Shown in pieces: positions 1 through 5,190 of a stretch of DNA of 5,190 nucleotides. Position 1 is the stretch's first letter. Each line of letters opens with the position of its first letter. Under the pieces are notes generated by a model, which was given only the letters and a program-made list of their open reading frames with translations, searched no databases and was not told the origin of the DNA. The stretch is from the NCBI GenBank assembly GCA_964477295.1, contig CAYZEZ010000312.1, forward strand, positions 1 to 5,190, given 5' to 3'. A program made the translations under genes and the position numbers. The stretch is from CAYZEZ01 sp964477295. Lineage in GTDB: Bacteria; Bacteroidota; Bacteroidia; Bacteroidales; SM23-62.

Positions 1-496
1 TCACAAAAGCCCTGTTAAAAATATCCTCTATAATTTGTTTTACTATATCTTCAGATAATTCATTTTCCACATCCTGGAAGCTTCTTTTGCTGTCATAATC
101 CTGGTACTGTGAAAAGGTTTCCTCAAAATCAAGGTCGGGATCAATGGAATTGGTGTATTTTACCTTAACGGCAATGGTAAATCGGTTAAGAGAAGCCACA
201 TCATCCCCTGAGATGGCCACCGGCCGCTGTCCGTCATATGTCCTGATCTCACCCTCAAAATTAGCTTCTGCCAATCCATTCATCAGGGTCAGTTTGGTTT
301 GGCTCTGTATCATATCCTTCAACTCATCGGTCACATATTGCGGCATGTTCGGAGGAGCCAGGTTAGAACGATCAGCGAAATACTGCACTGAAACGGTCTG
401 GAGGTTACCTGTATTGGCACCGGAAAAGGAATAGGAGACTTTGCACGACTGCAAAATGACAATAAACAATATGGTTAAAAAAACTATTCTTTTCAT
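1..496 (-). CDS. lptE: LptE family LPS-assembly outer-membrane lipoprotein (3' end cut by window start)
   Basis: The gene reads leftward from ATG at 496-494; 165 codons are visible and no stop is reached. Residues 1-17 are a lipoprotein signal peptide (Lys2-Arg3, then a hydrophobic run) ending in lipobox LQSC with Cys18 as the lipidated residue. Just after it comes the SYSFSGA stretch (21-27) typical of Bacteroidota LptE. Other family-like segments are FEGEIRTYDGQRPVAIS (80-96), NRFTIAVKVKYTN (104-116) and the C-terminal EDIFNRAFV (157-165). In the known family LptE plugs the LptD barrel and helps insert LPS into the outer leaflet of the outer membrane. The next codon starts with A, which fits the usual Asn-Trp end, so probably only two or three residues are missing. 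Start choice: an alternative ATG at 503 is out of frame and gives no signal peptide. No Shine-Dalgarno is visible, as is normal in Bacteroidota. It lies 83 bp downstream of the sigma-54 activator on the same strand, probably co-transcribed. Function is inferred from family resemblance. Confidence 0.9.
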   Translation of the reverse strand, partial: MKRIVFLTILFIVILQSCKVSYSFSGANTGNLQTVSVQYFADRSNLAPPNMPQYVTDELKDMIQSQTKLTLMNGLAEANFEGEIRTYDGQRPVAISGDDVASLNRFTIAVKVKYTNSIDPDLDFEETFSQYQDYDSKRSFQDVENELSEDIVKQIIEDIFNRAFV

Positions 497-514
497 AATT
501 CATATAAATTCCCA

Positions 515-579
515 TCGAGTTACGAGTTGCGGGTTAGGAGGCGCATCCGGGTAGCAGGATACCTCGTACCTCGGAACTC
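515..579. repeat. Intergenic degenerate repeat with inverted arms (copy 1)
   Basis: This fills most of the spacer between the activator stop and the lptE start. The left arm 517-535 carries GAGTTACGAGTTGCGGGTT. The right arm 561-579, reverse-complemented, reads GAGTTCCGAGGTACGAGGT and matches the left arm at 14 of 19 positions across a 25-base spacer, so an imperfect hairpin is possible. The left arm also matches the reverse complement of 2236-2254 at 17 of 19 positions, so this is a dispersed family and not chance. No run of T follows on either strand, so it does not look like a standard intrinsic terminator. Its role is unknown. Confidence 0.7.
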
Positions 580-1809
580 TTATTCAAGATCATATTCCTT
601 GATCTTTCTGTATAAAGTCCTCTCCGAGATCCCCAATTCCTCAGCCGCATACTTTCTTTTGCCAAGGTGTTTATCCAGAGCCTTCCGGATCAATTCAATT
701 TCCTTGTCTTCCAACGATAAAGACTCTTCAATTATTTCCTCTGTGTCCTGAATATTGGCAGATTTTTCAGTTGGAATGGTCACATTCCCATGACTTATAT
801 CGGGTTTTGGGGTATCTGCATTCCTGTAAAGCCTTTCAATAGTCTGCGCATGGTTCTGCTGAAGGTCAGTGCCTTCGACTCCTTCTTGCATAAGCTCAAG
901 GACCAATCTCTTCAGGTCGTGCATATCACTCTTCATGTCGAACAGTACTTTATATAAAATCTCCCTTTCTGAATTAAAAGTTGCCTCATCGATGGGTTTT
1001 TCATACAACATTGGAAGTTTTATAGGCTGATAATCAGGTAAATACTTACTAAGTACCACCTCGTCAATTTCCCGATCAGACTCAATTACAGACATTTGCT
1101 CGGTGATATTCTTCAGCTGCCTGATATTCCCGGGCCAGCGGTAATTGGTAAGCATTATCCGTGCACTTTCGGTAAGTGAAATGGCTGGCATCCTGTTAAC
1201 TTCGGCAAAATCGCTCGCAAACTTCCGGAAAAGGAGATGGATATCTTCCTTCCTCTCACGTAAAGGGGGAACATAGATAGGTACAGTATTTAACCGGTAA
1301 TATAAATCTTCACGAAATTTACTTTTATGTATTGCATCCATGATATCTATATTGGTTGCAGCGATCAAACGCACATTTGTCTTCATCACCTTCGATGATC
1401 CCACACGGATAAATTCTCCTGCTTCCAAAACACGCAGCAGCCTCACCTGTGTAGACAAGGGCAGTTCGGAAACCTCATCCAGAAAAATGGTCCCGCCATC
1501 AGCAACTTCAAAATAGCCCTTCCTGCTGTCGGTCGCCCCTGTGAATGCTCCTTTCTCATGACCAAACAATTCCGAGTCGATCGTTCCTTCGGGTATGGCT
1601 CCACAGTTTACGGCTATTGATGTACCATGTTTCCTGGAACTGTATTGATGGATGATTTTCGGGAAGAATTCCTTTCCCGTACCGCTCTCTCCTGATATTA
1701 ATACAGAAAGGTCGGTAGGAGCCACCTGGATAGCAATATCGATCGCCCTGTGCAGGACAGGATGGTTCCCTATGATACCGAACCTTTGCTTTATTTTTTG
1801 TATTTCCAT
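580..1809 (-). CDS. Sigma-54-dependent Fis-family transcriptional activator without N-terminal sensor domain
   Basis: A complete 409-residue protein, ATG at 1809-1807 and stop TAA at 582-580. The AAA+ sigma-54 interaction domain begins almost at the N terminus (about 10-240). It has Walker A GESGTGKE (40-47), an intact sigma-54-contacting loop GAFTGA (87-92), Walker B GGTIFLDE (105-112), arginine-finger region FREDLYYRL (165-173) and sensor-II WPGNIRQL (225-232). A polar linker of about 100 residues (262-366) contains a helical charged stretch around 281-310. It is followed by a Fis-type helix-turn-helix (about 367-409, ISERTLYRKIKEY). Such proteins use ATP hydrolysis to open promoter complexes of RpoN polymerase. 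No receiver, GAF or PAS domain is present, so control must come from a partner protein, expression level or the linker, as with PspF-type activators. The family is common in Bacteroidota directly upstream of lptE, as here. Its target promoters cannot be named; I found no -24/-12 element in the spacers. The start is the first ATG before the conserved domain and lies 3 bases from the N gap, so a longer N terminus reaching into the gap cannot be excluded. Confidence 0.95.
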   Translation of the reverse strand: MEIQKIKQRFGIIGNHPVLHRAIDIAIQVAPTDLSVLISGESGTGKEFFPKIIHQYSSRKHGTSIAVNCGAIPEGTIDSELFGHEKGAFTGATDSRKGYFEVADGGTIFLDEVSELPLSTQVRLLRVLEAGEFIRVGSSKVMKTNVRLIAATNIDIMDAIHKSKFREDLYYRLNTVPIYVPPLRERKEDIHLLFRKFASDFAEVNRMPAISLTESARIMLTNYRWPGNIRQLKNITEQMSVIESDREIDEVVLSKYLPDYQPIKLPMLYEKPIDEATFNSEREILYKVLFDMKSDMHDLKRLVLELMQEGVEGTDLQQNHAQTIERLYRNADTPKPDISHGNVTIPTEKSANIQDTEEIIEESLSLEDKEIELIRKALDKHLGKRKYAAEELGISERTLYRKIKEYDLE

Positions 1810-1812
1810 TGT

Positions 1813-1912
1813 NNNNNNNNNNNNNNNNNNNNNNNNNNNNNNNNNNNNNNNNNNNNNNNNNNNNNNNNNNNNNNNNNNNNNNNNNNNNNNNNNNNNNNNN
1901 NNNNNNNNNNNN
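1813..1912. other. Assembly gap: 100 N
   Basis: Exactly 100 unknown bases, the usual scaffolding placeholder, so the true distance is not known. The gap contains the upstream region of the activator on the left and the first part of kdsB on the right. KdsB proteins are about 250 residues and only 70 are visible here. If kdsB is intact, the real gap must hold at least about 540 bp of its coding sequence plus any promoters. Open reading frames that read through the N are artefacts. Confidence 0.97.
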
Positions 1913-2125
1913 CATCTTGGAATTTATGCTTACAGATATAATACCCTCCAGGAAATAGTTCAAATTCCACAATCATCCCTTGAGCTGGCCGAATCACTGG
2001 AACAGAACCGGTGGCTTGAGAATGGGAAGAATATTCGTATCTGTCTCACCGATCAGATTAACCTTGGGATCGATACTCCTGAAGATCTGGAAAAGGCGGA
2101 GAAGATTATTTCAACCCGGAGATAA
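1913..2125 (+). CDS. kdsB: 3-deoxy-manno-octulosonate cytidylyltransferase (CMP-Kdo synthetase), C-terminal 70 residues only
   Basis: The frame is open from the first base after the N gap and ends at TAA 2123-2125. The visible part starts with HLGIYAYR (1-8) and continues with SSLELAESLEQNRWLENG (21-38) and GIDTPEDLEKAE (52-63). These are the conserved C-terminal blocks of KdsB, including the Asp of GIDTPED (visible residue 54), which corresponds to the metal-binding position in the family. The enzyme transfers CMP from CTP to Kdo in the cytoplasm, giving CMP-Kdo for the inner core of LPS. The N-terminal nucleotide-binding part, about 180 residues, is hidden by the gap, so the start codon, promoter and upstream partner are unknown. 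The last residues, ISTRR, are a normal family-like end, so the 3' end looks intact. The link with lptE across the gap is thematic (both LPS biogenesis); the two genes are divergently oriented and cannot share one transcript. Confidence 0.93.
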   Translation, partial: HLGIYAYRYNTLQEIVQIPQSSLELAESLEQNRWLENGKNIRICLTDQINLGIDTPEDLEKAEKIISTRR

Positions 2126-2175
2126 TAGTTATTAACAACGACCGTTTTTATCCCCCGAAATCAGTATTTTTATCA

Positions 2176-2260
2176 GTTGGTTGCGAGGTGCGAGTTATTA
2201 GTTGCGAGGTATCTTTCTACATAGATTTGCCTGGTAACCCGTAACTCGTTACTCTTACCT
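2176..2260. repeat. Intergenic degenerate repeat with inverted arms (copy 2)
   Basis: This lies between kdsB and the lamin-tail gene. The left part carries two exact GTTGCGAG units (2180-2187 and 2201-2208) with GTGCGAGTT between them. The right part, 2233-2260, carries the same family in the opposite orientation: the reverse complement of 2236-2254 is GAGTAACGAGTTACGGGTT, 17 of 19 identical to copy 1 at 517-535. Forward units, a short spacer, then reversed units is the same layout as in copy 1. The rest of the 2126-2291 spacer is AT-rich and shows no gene. No clear rho-independent terminator for kdsB was found. Confidence 0.7.
2202..2229 (+). promoter_or_regulatory. Candidate Bacteroidota housekeeping promoter for the lamin-tail gene
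   Basis: TAGATTTG at 2222-2229 is an exact match to the Bacteroidota -7 consensus TAnnTTTG. A TTG at 2202-2204 sits 17 bases upstream, as expected for the -33 element. Transcription would start near 2235, giving a leader of roughly 55-60 bases before the ATG at 2292. The TTG belongs to the second GTTGCGAG unit of the repeat, and the -7 box falls in the spacer between the repeat arms. A short motif like this can occur by chance, so this is a candidate only. Confidence 0.4.
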
Positions 2261-2291
2261 TCCGCAAGTCTTTTATATAAAATACTATACT

Positions 2292-3347
2292 ATGAAAAAA
2301 CTATTACTCTTCATTTTTATACTACCAGCCCTGATAGCTTCCGCCCAGGATTGTGAGGACCTATTCTTTTCGGAATATGTTGAGGGATCGGGGAATAATA
2401 AATGTCTTGAGATTTACAACCCTACCGATGAGGTTATTGATTTGAGTCAATACTGGGTTACACGCTTCAGCAATGGAAGCCCTGTTTATGATGCCGGCGG
2501 AAAAACACAGCTGGAAGGATTTATCCTGCCCTATTCAACGTTTATCCTGGTGAACGGCCAGACTGAAGACACTGATCTGGGAGGAGGTTCTACCTCACCC
2601 AAGTGCGACCCTGCCCTTCAGGCCAAAGGGACTGAAGTAAATGGTATGCTGGACGGCGATTACCCGTCGCCAACATATATGAACGGGAACGATGCCATGG
2701 CTTTGTTCAAGGATCCGGTTGGAGATGGAAAATATTCAGATTTTATACCAATTGACCTGTTCGGAGCTATTGCTGATGGCATGCAATCAGCCGATGAAGG
2801 CTGGGCATCCTTTACACAAGCCTGGGCCTACAGGAATATTTATGATGGTGAAGACCTGATTGGCAGGGACAGCACCTGGATCAGTAAATATATCGTTCCG
2901 GAGGGATACTACTGGTTACCCTGGACTTCCGATCAATCCCTTTTCCGGAAAAAAAACATTAAACATGGGGTCACATTATTACCCGATTCCTTTAATGTTA
3001 AACTGGAATGGGATACTGTGCCGGGTGGCCAGGATGCATGGATTTACCTTAACGATCATACCTGTGATTGTGCATCGGGATCCGGGGTACAAAATACCAT
3101 TCATCCTGCGGAATTCTTTATTGCTCCGAATCCTGTTACCGGATCACAATTTACTCTATATACTACAGGAGATATTGAATATGTAGAGATCTTGTCGATA
3201 ACCGGTCAGGTATTGAAGCAGGAACTGGTATCCCTATCGACAGGAAGACGCACCATTTCTGTTTACGGTTATCGTCCCGGCATCTATTTTATCCGGACAA
3301 AGACACCAGGACACCAGGTTTTGGTGAAGAAATTTATTATACAGTAA
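2292..3347 (+). CDS. Secreted lamin-tail-domain protein with T9SS type A C-terminal sorting domain
   Basis: A complete 351-residue protein. Residues 1-18 form a Sec signal peptide (MKK, hydrophobic core, LIASA then Gln19); Cys21 is not in a lipobox context. A lamin-tail (LTD) region follows, opening with LFFSEYVEGSGNNKCLEIYN (24-43) and LSQYWV (51-56). It continues through ILPYSTFILVNG (78-89), NGNDAMALFKD (131-141) and IDLFGAIADG (154-163), and closes at LFRKKNIKHG (217-226) and HTCDC (256-260). This is the layout seen in LTDs of Bacteroidota surface proteins and extracellular nucleases, but no nuclease domain is present here. After a short linker, FFIAPNP (275-281) to VKKFIIQ (345-351) is a type A T9SS sorting domain (PNP start, GIYFIR, Lys-Lys near the end), which directs export through the outer membrane and usually surface anchoring or release. 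The start is supported by the signal peptide; no Shine-Dalgarno is visible. The TonB receptor gene follows 102 bp downstream. Ligand and role are unknown; binding or adhesion is the likeliest guess. Confidence 0.9.
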   Translation: MKKLLLFIFILPALIASAQDCEDLFFSEYVEGSGNNKCLEIYNPTDEVIDLSQYWVTRFSNGSPVYDAGGKTQLEGFILPYSTFILVNGQTEDTDLGGGSTSPKCDPALQAKGTEVNGMLDGDYPSPTYMNGNDAMALFKDPVGDGKYSDFIPIDLFGAIADGMQSADEGWASFTQAWAYRNIYDGEDLIGRDSTWISKYIVPEGYYWLPWTSDQSLFRKKNIKHGVTLLPDSFNVKLEWDTVPGGQDAWIYLNDHTCDCASGSGVQNTIHPAEFFIAPNPVTGSQFTLYTTGDIEYVEILSITGQVLKQELVSLSTGRRTISVYGYRPGIYFIRTKTPGHQVLVKKFIIQ

Positions 3348-3354
3348 CTGTAAT

Positions 3355-3391
3355 GGTTGCAGGATACAAGTTGCATGTTGCAGGTGTATAC
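3355..3391. repeat. Short direct repeats of GTTGCAGG type in the lamin-tail/receptor spacer (copy 3, variant)
   Basis: GTTGCAGGATAC at 3356-3367 and GTTGCAGGTGTATAC at 3377-3391 flank a third partial unit, AGTTGCAT, at 3369-3376. The units resemble GTTGCGAG of the other two spacers but have CAGG in place of CGAG, and no reversed arm is evident. The remaining spacer (3392-3449) is AT-rich; it contains TTAATCATTAATC and a possible ribosome-binding AAAGGA at 3432-3437, and no TAnnTTTG box. Confidence 0.5.
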
Positions 3392-3449
3392 TTCATAAAT
3401 CAAAAATCGTTAATCATTAATCTGAGATCATAAAGGATTTCTAGTTGAA

Positions 3450-5190
3450 ATGCGGTCTTTAGTTATATCTTTCATACTGTTGTTTGTGGCCTCTTTTGCA
3501 TTCGCCCAGCAGGGTTCTATCCGGGGTATAGTATCAGATGCTCAGACCGGTGAAACCCTGATCGGTGCAAATATCCTGATCGGTGAAGGAAAAGGAACCG
3601 TTACTGATTTCGACGGGAAATTTGCGATACAGGCAGCAGATGGCAGGTATGACATGAAGGTTTCGTACGTAGGATATGAAACGGCTGAACGGGCCATTGA
3701 GGTATCCGGAAAACCTGTTTATCTTGAATTCGAGCTTAAATCGCTGGTCATTGATGAGGTTATCGTCGTAGCCGACGTGGCCCGCAGCAGGGAAACACCG
3801 GTTGCCTTTACCAATGTGCTGCCCAAGAAGATCGAGGAAGAACTGGCCGGACAGGATATCCCTATGATCCTGAATTCCACCCCGGGAGTATATGCCACCC
3901 AGATGGGAGGCGGCGACGGGGATGCCCGGATCACCATCCGTGGTTTTAACCAGCGAAATATCGGTGTTATGATCGACGGCCTCCCGGTGAATGACATGGA
4001 AAACGGCTGGGTATACTGGTCGAACTGGTTCGGGCTGGACGCAGTAACCCGTACCATCCAGGTGCAACGCGGACTGGGCGCATCCAAGCTGGCACTGCCT
4101 TCAGTCGGTGGCACATTAAATATCATTACCAAAGGATTGGAGTCAAAACGCGAAACCAATTTCAAGCAGGAAATTGACGGTGAAGGAAAAATCCGTACGT
4201 CCATCGGGTTTACCAGCGGGAACCTTGCAAATGGTTGGGGGATAACCGTTGCCGGATCTTATAAACGGGGAAACGGATGGGTGGAAAATACTTTCTCCGA
4301 GGGATGGTTCTATTATGCAAAGGTAGATAAGCGGTTAGCGAAACACATCCTTTCTGTCACTGCCATGGGAGCGCCACAAAAACATAATCAACGATCGTAT
4401 AAAAGACCCATTGCCACCTATGATGCAGAATATGCTAAAAAACTGGGTATCAAGGTCGACTCGGTGGATGACCAGGGAAACTATCCCTATCGTCCGGAAA
4501 TCTATGACCGCGGAATTGCATACAACCAGCACTGGGGATATCTCCGGCGCGACCGATACGATGCAAATGCCCCTGAAGAAATGCTCTCCGAACGAACCAA
4601 TATTTATCATAAGCCACAGTTTACCCTCAGGGATTTCTGGACCCCTTCAAACAGGTTGTCTGTTTCCAATATCCTTTACCTTTCTGTTGGTAAAGGGGGC
4701 GGTGTGCAGCCAAGGAGCAGTATTGATGATAATGAACTCGTTTCAGATCCGGAAAATCCCCATTATGGGACGATTGACTGGCAATCCATCTATGACGTAA
4801 ATTCAAAACCTACAAGTACTCCTTTTGGTCAGTTATACCCTATCAACAAGGATTATAGCGACAGTCTCTATTATTCCACCAATTACATCACCGAGCAGCA
4901 CAATGATCATTTCTGGTACGGCTTGCTTTCAACAGCAAATTACCAGGTGAATAACCAACTCAGCCTGGCTGCAGGAATTGATCTCAGATCTTACAAGGGG
5001 ATCCATTACACCACAGTAACTGATCTTTTTGGAGGCGATTATGTCATAGATAAATACGACCAGCGGAATGATTACGCAACCAATCCATCGCTTGCAATGA
5101 AATATGAAGGGGATACCATAAGCTACCACGAGGAAGGATTGGTCAGATGGGGAGGACTATTCTTCCAGGCAGAATACAAACTGAATAAAC
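3450..5190 (+). CDS. TonB-dependent outer-membrane receptor with carboxypeptidase-regulatory-like N-terminal domain (3' end beyond window)
   Basis: ATG at 3450 opens 580 codons with no stop before the window end. Residues 1-19 are a signal peptide ending AFA before Gln20-Gln21. Residues 22-97 are a CarboxypepD_reg-like beta domain (GSIRGIVSDAQTGE at 22-35, VTDFDGKFAI at 51-60, SYVGYE at 72-77). IDEVIVVADV (101-110) is a TonB-box-like segment. The plug domain spans about 113-229, with LNSTPGVYA (141-149), ITIRGFNQRN (161-170), DGLPVNDMENGWVYWSNW (176-193) and VGGTLNIITKG (219-229). The rest is the start of the 22-strand barrel; such receptors are usually 750-950 residues, so a few hundred are missing. 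They import a bound ligand into the periplasm using TonB-ExbBD energy. The plug is not clearly SusC-like, no SusD partner is seen, and the upstream partner is the T9SS lamin-tail protein. AAAGGA at 3432-3437 is a weak, distant ribosome-binding candidate. The substrate is unknown. The minus-strand open frames inside this gene (3534-4204, 4335-4610, 4929-5129) are shadows. Confidence 0.95.
   Translation, partial: MRSLVISFILLFVASFAFAQQGSIRGIVSDAQTGETLIGANILIGEGKGTVTDFDGKFAIQAADGRYDMKVSYVGYETAERAIEVSGKPVYLEFELKSLVIDEVIVVADVARSRETPVAFTNVLPKKIEEELAGQDIPMILNSTPGVYATQMGGGDGDARITIRGFNQRNIGVMIDGLPVNDMENGWVYWSNWFGLDAVTRTIQVQRGLGASKLALPSVGGTLNIITKGLESKRETNFKQEIDGEGKIRTSIGFTSGNLANGWGITVAGSYKRGNGWVENTFSEGWFYYAKVDKRLAKHILSVTAMGAPQKHNQRSYKRPIATYDAEYAKKLGIKVDSVDDQGNYPYRPEIYDRGIAYNQHWGYLRRDRYDANAPEEMLSERTNIYHKPQFTLRDFWTPSNRLSVSNILYLSVGKGGGVQPRSSIDDNELVSDPENPHYGTIDWQSIYDVNSKPTSTPFGQLYPINKDYSDSLYYSTNYITEQHNDHFWYGLLSTANYQVNNQLSLAAGIDLRSYKGIHYTTVTDLFGGDYVIDKYDQRNDYATNPSLAMKYEGDTISYHEEGLVRWGGLFFQAEYKLNK

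Noticed and set aside
144..434. Plus-strand open frame of 96 codons
   Set aside because: It is antisense to lptE, whose lipobox and family motifs read clearly on the minus strand; no domain is recognisable.
1652..2125. Single plus-strand open frame of 157 codons running through the N gap
   Set aside because: Its first part is antisense to the activator and the middle is N. Only 1913-2125 is real coding (end of kdsB).
2180..2208. GG/GC-containing repeat read as a sigma-54 (-24/-12) promoter, which would link it to the activator
   Set aside because: The GG and GC pairs are not spaced by 10 bases around either TTGC, and the TGGCAC half is absent.
2312..2354. Lipoprotein reading of the lamin-tail protein using Cys21
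   Set aside because: The residues before Cys21 are Ala-Gln-Asp, not a lipobox. A signal peptidase I site after Ala18 plus the T9SS domain fits better.
3341..3351. ACAGTAACTGT palindrome at the lamin-tail stop codon as a terminator
   Set aside because: Five-base arms with a one-base loop cannot form a stable hairpin, and no T run follows.
3356..3391. Possible CRISPR-like or tandem array
   Set aside because: Units are 8-15 bases, imperfect, only two or three in number, and without regular spacers.
3534..4204. Overlapping minus-strand open frames of 177 and 161 codons
   Set aside because: Both are shadows of the TonB receptor plug region, which has strong motif support on the plus strand.

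Overview
The window looks like a stretch of a Bacteroidota draft genome or metagenome-assembled genome, probably Bacteroidales-like. Four things point there: a type IX secretion (T9SS) C-terminal sorting domain; a TonB-dependent receptor with an N-terminal carboxypeptidase-regulatory-like domain; weak or absent Shine-Dalgarno sequences with a TAnnTTTG-type -7 box; and a sigma-54 activator directly upstream of a Bacteroidota-type lptE. A run of exactly 100 N (1813-1912) marks a scaffold join of unknown true length.

Left of the gap, on the minus strand, lie a complete sigma-54-dependent activator (580-1809, 409 aa, AAA+ domain plus Fis-type HTH, no N-terminal sensor domain) and, 83 bp downstream, lptE (1-496), an outer-membrane LPS-assembly lipoprotein. 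lptE is cut by the window start only a few residues before its expected end. Right of the gap, on the plus strand, come the last 70 codons of kdsB (CMP-Kdo synthetase, 1913-2125), a secreted lamin-tail-domain protein with a T9SS sorting domain (2292-3347), and the first 580 codons of a TonB-dependent outer-membrane receptor (3450-5190, running off the window).

Functionally, lptE and kdsB both belong to LPS biogenesis (transport to the outer membrane, and Kdo activation for inner core), but the gap lies between them and they point away from each other. The lamin-tail protein and the receptor form a plausible surface pair: secreted protein plus energised importer. The substrate cannot be read from the sequence.

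All three visible intergenic spacers (between 496 and 580, 2126-2291, 3348-3449) contain degenerate GAGTTACGAG / GTTGCGAG / GTTGCAGG-type short repeats. At two of them the repeats form imperfect inverted arms. Copies of the same family lie on both sides of the N gap and are 17/19 identical, which supports both contigs coming from one genome. This repeat family is the most unusual thing here. No CRISPR array, tRNA, rRNA, transposase or new defence-like system is visible.
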